From Lamellibrachia satsuma (lineage: Eukaryota; Annelida; Polychaeta; Sabellida; Siboglinidae), in contig BSQZ01000025.1 in assembly GCA_033239005.1 (NCBI GenBank), forward strand, positions 8,119,501-8,183,500: a DNA stretch of 64,000 nt. Direction: 5' to 3'. Made by a program: the position numbers and the translations under genes. The stretch's first letter is position 1. Each line of letters starts with the position of its first letter. Below the pieces are notes generated by a model, which searched no databases, was not told the DNA's origin, and was given only the letters and a program-made list of their open reading frames with translations. This document shows positions 56,353 through 64,000 of the stretch, piece by piece.

Positions 56353-59118
56353 GTAACAATCACTCCAGTCAGTGGTCAGGCCTACGAACTGTGCACTCAG
56401 TACATGCAGAACGCCATCAAGGTAACTCTCACTCCAGTCAGTGGTCAGACCTATGAACTGTTCATTCAGTACATGCAGAACGCCATCAAGGTAACTCTCA
56501 CTCCAGTCAGTGGTCAGACCTATGAACTGTTCATTCAGTACATGCAGAACTCCATCAAGGTAACTCTCACTCCAGTCAGTGATCAGACCTATGAACTGTT
56601 CATTCAGTACATGCAGAACGCCATCAAGGTAACTCTCACTCCAGTCAGTGGTCAGACCTATGAACTGTGCATTCAGTACATGCAGAACGCCATCAAGGTA
56701 ACAATCACTCCAGTCAGTGGTCAGACCTATGAACTGTTCATTCAGTACATGCAGAACGCCATCAAGGTAACTCTCACTCCAGTCAGTGGTCAGACCTATG
56801 AACTGTTCATTCAGTACATGCAGAACGCCATCAAGGTAACTCTCACTCCAGTCAGTGGTCAGACCTATGAACTGTTCATTCAGTACATGCAGAACTCCAT
56901 CAAGGTAACTCTCACTCCAGTCAGTGATCAGACCTATGAACTGTTCATTCAGTACATGCAGAACGCCATCAAGGTAACTCTCACTCCAGTCAGTGGTCAG
57001 ACCTATGAACTGTTCATTCAGGACATGCAGAACTCCATCAATTTAACACTCACTCCAGTCAGTGGTCAGACCTATGAACTGTGCATTCAGGACATGCAGA
57101 ACGCCATCATGGTAACTCTCACTCCAGTCAGTGGTCAGACCTATGAACTGTTCATTCAGTACATGCAGAACGCCATCAAGGTAAAAATCACTCCAGTCAG
57201 TGGTCAGAACTATGAACTGTTCATTCAGTACATGCAGAACGCCATCAAGGTAACTCTCACTCCAGTCAGTGGTCAGACCTATGAACTGTTCATTCAGTAC
57301 ATGCACAACGCCATCAAGGTAACTCTCACTCCAGTCAGTGGTCAGACCTATGAACTGTTCATTCAGTACATGCAGAACGCCATCAAGGTAACAATCACTC
57401 CAGTCAGTGGTCAGACCTATGAACTGTTCATTCAGTACATGCACAACGCCATCAAGGTAACAATCACTCCAGTCAGTGGTCAGACCTATGAACTGTTCAT
57501 TCAGTACATGCACAACGCCATCAAGGTAACTCTCACTCCAGTCAGTGGTCAGACCTATGAACTGTTCATTCAGTACATGCAGAACGCCATCAAGGTAACT
57601 CTCACTCCAGTCAGTGGTCAGACCTATGAACTGTTCATTCAGTACATGCAGAACGCCATCAAGGTAACTCTCACTCCAGTCAGTGGTCAGACCTATGAAC
57701 TGTTCATTCAGTACATGCAGAACGCCATCAAGGTAACTCTCACTCCAGTCAGTGGTCAGACCTATGAACTGTTCATTCAGTACATGCAGAACGCCATCAA
57801 GGTAACTCTCACTCCAGTCAGTGGTCAGACCTATGAACTGTTCATTCAGTACATGCAGAACGCCATCAAGGTAACTCTCACTCCAGTCAGTGGTCAGACC
57901 TATGAACTGTGCATTCAGGACATGCGAAATGCCATCAAGGTAACAGTCTACCCAGTCACTGCAGTCAGTGGTCAGACCTATGAACTGTTCATTCAGTACA
58001 TGCAGAACGCCATCAAGGTAACTCTCACTCCAGTCAGTGGTCAGACCTATGAACTGTTCATTCAGTACATGCAGAACGCCATCAAGGTAACTCTCACTCC
58101 AGTCAGTGGTCAGACCTATGAACTGTTCATTCAGTACATGCAGAACGCCATCAAGGTAACACTCACTCCAGTCAGTGGTCAGACCTATGAACTGTTCATT
58201 CAGTACATGCAGAACGCCATCAAGGTAACTCTCACTCCAGTCAGTGGTCAGACCTATGAACTGTTCATTCAGTACATGCAGAACGCCATCAAGGTAACTC
58301 TCACTCCAGTCAGTGGTCAGACGTATGAACTGTGCATTCAGGACATGCGAAATGCCATCAAGGTAACTCTCACTCTAGTCAGTGGTCAGACCTATGAACT
58401 GTTCATTCAGTACATGCAGAACGCCATCAAGGTAACTCTCACTCCAGTCAGTGGTCAGACCTATGAACTGTTCATTCAGTACATGCAGAACGCCATCAAG
58501 GTAACTCTCACTCTAGTCAGTGGTCAGACCTATGAACTGTTCATTCAGGACATGCAGAACGCCATCAAGGTAACTCTCACTCTAGTCAGTGGTCAGACCT
58601 ATGAACTGTTCATTCAGTACATGCAGAACGCCATCAAGGTAACTCTCTCTCCAGTCAGTGGTCAGACCTATGAACTGTGCATTCAGTACATGCAGAACGC
58701 CATCAAGGTAACTCTCACTCCAGTCAGTGGTCAGACCTATGAACTGTTCATTCAGTACATGCAGAACGCCATCAAGGTAACTCTCACTCCAGTCAGTGGT
58801 CAGACCTATGAACTGTGCATTCAGTACATGCAGAACGCCATCAAGGTAACTCTCACTCCAGTCAGTGGTCAGACCTATGAACTGTTCATTCAGTACATGC
58901 AGAACGCCATCAAGGTAACTCTCACTCCAGTCAGTGGTCAGACCTATGAACTGTGCATTCAGGACATGCAAAATACCATCAAGGTAACAGTCTACCCAGT
59001 CACTGCAGTCAGTGGTCAGACGTATGAACTGTGCATTCAGGATGTGCAAAATGCCATCAAGGTAACAGTCTACCCAGTCACTGCAGTCAGTGGTTAGACC
59101 TATGAACTGTGCATTCAG
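56353..59118 (+). repeat. 69-bp minisatellite built from the exon 15 end and its donor
   Basis: About 40 units of 69 bases (a few with 12 extra). Each has 45 bases of exon 15 (encoding YELFIQYMQNAIK) joined to GTAACTCTCACTCCAGTCAG, the donor and following intron. Because 69 is divisible by three and the intronic part has no stop in this frame, one frame is open from 56269 to 59097 (942 codons). A degenerate unit at 63930-64000 shows the array continued on the other side of the LINE. Confidence 0.93.
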
Positions 59119-59121
59119 CAA

Positions 59122-60570
59122 GTACTTTCTCATGTCCAACCTACACTGCTCCTTAACTAATGCTGCTTTGTGTCCTCTGGTTCTACTGCCTTCTTTAATT
59201 TTGAAGAATATATTCCTATCAATATTCTCACTATTTTAAACACTTCTATTTGGTCTCCTCGTAGTCTCCTTGTCTCTAGTGTTGTCAAACCACATTGTAA
59301 TAAGTGACTTTCGTAACTAAGGTCTCTCAATTCTGGAATAATTTTAGTTGCTCTTCGTTGTATTCTTTCTAGCTTGTCTATGTCCTTCTTACGATATGGC
59401 CTCCATGCTTGAATACAATATTCCAAATTTGGTCTAACTATTGTTTTGTGCAGGGGTACAATTAGATGTTTCTCCTTATATGTGATAGTTCTCCTAATTA
59501 GCCCTAGAATTTGATTTCCTTTTGAAGCAGCAATCCCACATTACTGTGAAACTTTCATGTCAGCACTAAATGTTACTCCTAAGTCCTTTTTTTGCAGTTC
59601 TGCCTAGTACAGCATCCCCCATTTTATATTCTTCATCCATGTTTCCATGTCCTATTTATATGCATTTACACTTCCCAAAATTGAATAACATTTGCCATTT
59701 TTCTGACCATTTAACTAATTTATCTAGATCATTAGTAACTTTTCTGAATACTTTTGTGTCATCTGCAAATTTGAGTACTTTGCTAGATATGTCATCTTCC
59801 AAATCATTTATATATATTAAAAACAGTATAGGGCCTAATACTGATCCCTGTGGTACCCCACTCAAAACAGTTTTCCAGTTTGAAATTTCACGTTCTACTA
59901 TTACTCTCTGTTTTCTGTGTGTAAGCCACTTTTCTATCCAATTGATTACATCATTACCTATACCATGGGCTTTTAGTTTAAGTACCAATCTTTGATGTGG
60001 CACTTTATCAAAATCTTTCTGAAAATCTAAGTCGACAACATCCACTGGTGACCCGTCATCTACCCACTTTGTAATTTCTTCCATAAACATAACAGCTTGG
60101 TTAGACATGACCTTGCTTTTAGGAACTCTTCACTCATGTTGGGATGTATTTATGAATTTATGTTTTACAAGGAATTCCACCACGTGGTCTCTAATTAATG
60201 TTTCTAGTAATTTGCAGATAACTGATGTTAAACTCACTGGTCTGTAATTTTCTGACTTGTTCCTCGATCCCTTCTTAAATTGCGACGTAATGTTTGCTTC
60301 TTTCCATTCTGAAGGAACTATTCCTTCTTCTAGTGACAAGTTAGACACTTTTGCAAGTAGCGTACTAATTTGCTCTACAATTTCCTTAAGCAGCTTTGGT
60401 GGTATCCCATCAACTCCAGGTGATATTCTACCTTTCATCTTCTTAATTTTCTTTGCTATCATTTCAAGAGTTACAAATAACTGTCCCAAATGATCTGATT
60501 TATCGCCCTCAAATTTAGTAACTGGAAGTGAGCTGATCTTCTGTGATACAAACTGAGTTGAAATACTCAT
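59122..60570 (-). pseudogene. LINE reverse transcriptase, frameshifted
   Basis: Frames 60130-60570, 59656-60108 and 59157-59426 show SPGVDGIPPKLLKEIV, NYRPVSLTSVICKLLE, VVDLDFQKDFDKVPHQRL (motif A), GVPQGSVLGPILFLIYINDL, catalytic KFADDTKVF, and MEYCIQAWRPYRKKD with IERIQRRATK-like thumb sequence. FADD replaces YADD as in several CR1-clade LINEs. Frame breaks and missing ends make it inactive. Confidence 0.87.
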
Positions 60571-60599
60571 TCAGGACCTCTGCCATTTGAAACCCTTGT

Positions 60600-61150
60600 G
60601 AAATTATGTTTCCACTGTTGTTTTCCACTGGTCCGATTTTATCTCAAACTTTGTGTTCTGTTTTCTGTCAGATTTTCTAATTTCAGTTTTAGCTTGGCTA
60701 AGTGCCTCTTTGTAGTTTGTAGTTTTAGCTGGGCTAAGTGCCTCTTTGTAGTTTGTGTAGCCTTCTACATTTCCACTATGTTTATATACCCTCCACAGCA
60801 TCTGTTTGTAAGCAATTTTTTAATAGCCTCTTTTGCCAGGTGTTTCTTCCTGGACCTTTTCCCTTGTTTTCTTAATGGAACAGATCTCTCAATAATGCCC
60901 TCAGTATCAACTTTTAAACAAGTGCAGCATTCTGTTGGCATCTTGTTCTTCAGCAAGTTATTCCAATATTCTGTAGATATGTTCTCATCTCTTTATTCTT
61001 GTCTTTGTTGAAGTTCCTCCTCCATTGTTTTTCTTCTTTCAATCCTTCATAAACATTACATAGCCTGTCAGTGCTAACTCATCATCTACTATATCTTGAT
61101 TTGTCCAAGATTCTGTGATACCTATTATGTGAGTGTCAATATCTGCTACC
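60600..61150 (-). pseudogene. LINE endonuclease remnant and RT linker
   Basis: Reading the minus strand, ADIDTHIIGITESWTNQDI (endonuclease block with catalytic Glu) is present at about 61085-61145, then the reading frame stops and the rest of the domain is gone. A Lys/Arg-rich linker with a local duplication of NYKEALS (60690-60760) follows. Confidence 0.75.
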
Positions 61151-61277
61151 ATAATGTCTAACTCGCTTTTTTATTTACTATGCTCCTTGTGACACTACAT
61201 CAGCAAAGCTCCTTTCCTGCCGCATCACTTGTTTACCCTTCGCTTGCTGCACACTATGCCCCCTTTCTCTTCTATCA

Positions 61278-63370
61278 TCAACCACTACTGCCACCTAGCA
61301 ATCCCTCTCCACTCACCCGCTTACCTTTCTTTTGTTGCGTACTCTGCCTCCTGCCATCTTTCTTGTTCTGATCCACAGTCTTTTCCTTTTCTCTCCTCTT
61401 GTTATCCTCGACCATCCTGCCACCTGACAATCCCTCTCCACTCACCCGCTTACCTTTCTTTTGTTGCACACTCTTCCTTTTTCCATCTTTCTTCTTCTTA
61501 CCAGCTTTCTCCCTCACATTGCCACTGCTCTCCTTGTTCTCACCACCTCTGTTCTCCTAATTTTCACTACCTCTGCTCTCCTCGTTCTCACCGCCTCTGC
61601 TCTCCTTGCTCTCACCACCTCTGCTCTCCTCGTTCTCACCACCTCTGCTCTCCTTGCTCTCACCACCTCTGCTCTCCTCGCTCTCACCACCTCTGCTCTC
61701 CTCATTCTCACCACCTCTGCTCTCCTTGTTCTCACCACCTCTGCTCTCCTTGCTCTCACCACCTCTGCTCTCCTTGCTCTCACCACCTCTGCTCTCCTTG
61801 TTCTCACCACCTCTGCTCTCCTTGCTCTCACCACCTCTGCTCTCCTTGTTCTCACCACCTCTGCTCTCCTTGTTCTCACCACCTCAGCTCTCCTTGCTCT
61901 CACCACCTCTGCTCTCCTTGTTCTCACCACCTCTGCTCTCCTTGTTCTCACCACCTCTGCTCTCCTTGCTCTCACCACCTCTGCTCTCCTTGCTCTCACC
62001 ACCTCTGCTCTCCTTGTTCTCACCACCTCTGCTCTCCTTGTTCTCACCACCTCTGCTCTTCTTGTTCTCACCACCTCTGCTCTCCTTGTTCTCACCACCT
62101 CTGCTCTCCTTGTTTTCACCACCTCTGCTCTCCTTGCTCTCACCACCTCTGCTCTCCTTGTTCTCACCACCTCTGCTGTCCTTGTTCTCACCACCTCAGC
62201 TCTCCTTGCTCTCACCACCTCTGCTCTCCTTGTTCTCACCACCTCTGCTCTCCTTGTTCTCACCACTTCTGCTCTCCTTGTTCTCACCACCTCTGCTCTC
62301 CTTGCTCTCACCACCTCTGCTCTCCTTGCTCTCACCACCTCTGCTCTCCTTGTTCTCACCACCTCTGCTCTCCTTGTTCTCACCACCTCTGCTCTCCTTG
62401 TTCTCACCACCTCTGCTCTCCTTGTTTTCACCACCCCTGCTCTCCTTGCTCTCACCACCTCTGCTCTCCTTGTTCTCACCACCTCTGCTGTCCTTGTTCT
62501 CACCACCTCAGCTCTCCTTGCTCTCACCACCTCTGCTCTCCTTGTTCTCACCACCTCTGCTCTCCTTGTTCTCACCACCTCTGCTCTCCTTGCTCTCACC
62601 ACCTCTGCTCTCCTTGCTCTCACCACCTCTGCTCTCCTTGTTCTCACCACCTCTGCTCTTCTTGTTCTCACCACCTCTGCTCTCCTTGTTCTCACCACCT
62701 CTGCTCTCCTTGTTCTCACCACCTCTGCTCTCCTTGTTTTCACTACCTCTGCTCTCCTTGCTCTCACCACCTCTGCTCTCCTTGCTCTCACCACGTCTGC
62801 TCTCCTTGTTCTCACCACCTCTGCTCTCCTTGCTCTCACCACCTCTGCTCTCCTTGTTCTCACCACCTCTGCTCTCCTTGCTCTCACCACCTCTGCTCTC
62901 CTTGTTCTCACCACCTCTGCTCTCCTTGTTCTCACCACCTATGCTCTCACTGTTCTCACCACCTCTGCTCTCCTTATTCTCACCACCTCTGCTCTCCTTG
63001 TTCTCACCACCTCTGCTCTCCTTGTTCTCACTACCTCTGCTCTCCTTGTTCTCACCACCTCTGCTCTCCTTGTTCTCACCACCTCTGCTCTCCTTGTTCT
63101 CATCACCTCTACTCCCCTTGTTCTCACCACTTCTGTTCTCTTCTTTCTCACCCTGCCCTGTCATCATCAAAATCATATGTCATAACTCGTTTACCTGCTC
63201 CTGCAGATATTTCTCTGTCTTACACCCCCTACACATGAAATGAAAATCACCTGCCTGAACCTCTGCCCATGAATTTACACACCCGGACTTTGTAAAATCT
63301 ATCCAGCTCTCGCAGCTAGAGCGTGTCAAATTACGTTTCACCTTTATTTGGTGTTTGCACGGCGCCATGT
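61278..63370 (-). pseudogene. LINE ORF1 with a 24-bp in-frame repeat expansion
   Basis: In one minus frame the sequence runs from MAPCKHQIKVKRNLTRSSC and FHFMCRGCKTEKYLQEQVNE, across a TGA at 63180, through dozens of ENKESRGG / ESKESRGG octads, to a Lys-rich end with two VQQKKGKRVSGEG-like copies (61278-61517). The Cys motif plus KYLQEQV helix resembles CR1-type ORF1 N-termini. A few AGA to TGA changes inside the array break it. The array kept frame because 24 is a multiple of three. Confidence 0.75.
61530..63160 (-). repeat. 24-bp minisatellite in LINE ORF1
   Basis: About 67 copies of CTCTGCTCTCCTTGTTCTCA plus CCAC, alternating GTTCTC and GCTCTC. Higher-order repetition is visible: longer blocks including CTGTCCTTG and CCTCAGCTC variants recur about 300 bases apart (for example near 61884, 62206 and 62510). 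Confidence 0.97.
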
Positions 63371-63929
63371 TAGAAATTCAATTTATATTTGTTTATTATC
63401 AGTTATGTTTACAATTTATACTAGGTAGTCTTCACAAAGACTGATTTTGTGTTGTAATACACACTGTATGCTAGATTACTTAGGTCTTAATTAATTTTAC
63501 AACTATTGACTTGCAACTTATTTTCTATGTAACAGCTGACGACAACAAACCGTAATATCGCTCGCACTAACGACATCTCTGTGACCTTCTTTAAATCATA
63601 CTCAATTACTACCTACGGTTAACTTTTAACAACAAATGTTGCTAAAACAAAGTCCAGGTGGTCAATCTTTAATATGTACTAAATTATTTACAATAATATT
63701 ATGTCTCGTATTATGTGCCCAATCAACTGATCACAGCAAACTTTATTTATCGCTCGCGCTACTGAGTCTTCGGAGATCTATAAACTACTCTAAATTACTC
63801 CTATGGTACATTTTAACAGCATATATTGCGTAAACAAGGTCTCTGGTTAGTTTATGTTTAATATACACGCAATAACATTACTTATCTGATCACTATTCCA
63901 CACTTTAGACAAATATCTTATCCACCAAA
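63371..63929. other. No recognisable feature
   Basis: AT-rich sequence between the LINE and the resumed exon 15 array. It may be LINE 5' UTR, but I see nothing diagnostic. Confidence 0.4.
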
Positions 63930-64000
63930 TTCAATTCCGTGTTCTCCTCAAGACATGTAGAATGCCACCAAGGCAAGTCACACAAATCAGTGTTCAGTCT
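63930..64000 (+). repeat. Degenerate exon 15-type array unit at the window end
   Basis: CAAGACATGTAGAATGCCAC, then CAAGG and ACAAATCAGTGTTCAGTCT, parallels the 69-bp unit at 56353-59118 with about a quarter of positions changed. The array or exon continues beyond the window. Confidence 0.6.

Larger units (their letters stand above)
59119..63370 (-). mobile_element. CR1-like LINE, minus strand, internally deleted and 3' truncated
   Basis: On the minus strand: ORF1 with a Cys-containing N-terminus (63180-63368), a 24-bp repeat expansion (61530-63160), the ORF1 end (61278-61517), a short piece of endonuclease, a linker and a broken RT down to 59122. Most of the endonuclease is missing. The end at DMRKY (about 59122) lacks the normal RT C-terminus, 3' UTR and tail, and abuts the exon 15 array directly. 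Confidence 0.82.

Overview
This is a eukaryotic, almost certainly marine-invertebrate, genomic window. The evidence is GT-AG introns, Ty3/gypsy LTR elements, CR1/Jockey-like and Rex1-like LINEs, a Penelope-like element, hAT-like elements with 8-bp target duplications, and minisatellites covering roughly a third of the sequence. A mollusc or other lophotrochozoan is a guess from TE flavour only. I saw no bacterial genes, rRNA, tRNA or CRISPR.

Left part (1-15.7 kb): a nested transposon stack. A pyrimidine-rich minisatellite (1040-2105, resuming at 15504-15690) was split by a Ty3/gypsy element on the minus strand (2111-15498; 164-bp TG...CA LTRs about 7% diverged; GCCAT target duplication). That element was then hit by a minus-strand LINE with a PHD finger (about 5.8-9.1 kb) and, inside its gag, by a younger plus-strand Ty3/gypsy element (9627-15073) with two identical 164-base LTRs and nearly intact gag and pol.

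Middle and right part (19.2-56.4 kb): fifteen exons of one plus-strand host gene (19246-56352). I built them from splice signals, and every junction is phase-compatible, giving 651 uninterrupted codons. I do not recognise the protein. The gene continues past the window and may begin before 19246. Its introns carry most of the minisatellites and TEs: a hAT-like element with a Penelope-like insertion, a 4.2-kb LINE, a second hAT-like copy, a Rex1-like LINE full of arrays, and a third hAT-like element beside exon 14.

The most striking pattern: at least four minisatellites are built from exon-intron junctions of this gene. Two duplicate a 3' splice site plus exon start (exons 6 and 11). Two duplicate an exon end plus 5' splice site (exons 7 and 15). 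The exon 15 array (about 40 units of 69 bp) is open for 942 codons straight through the intronic part. Other arrays are seeded inside LINE coding sequence. So many arrays here have an identifiable parent still attached to them.

The right end (59.1-63.9 kb) holds a minus-strand CR1-like LINE whose ORF1 contains about 67 in-frame copies of a 24-bp unit. This LINE interrupts the exon 15 array, which reappears in degenerate form at 63930-64000.
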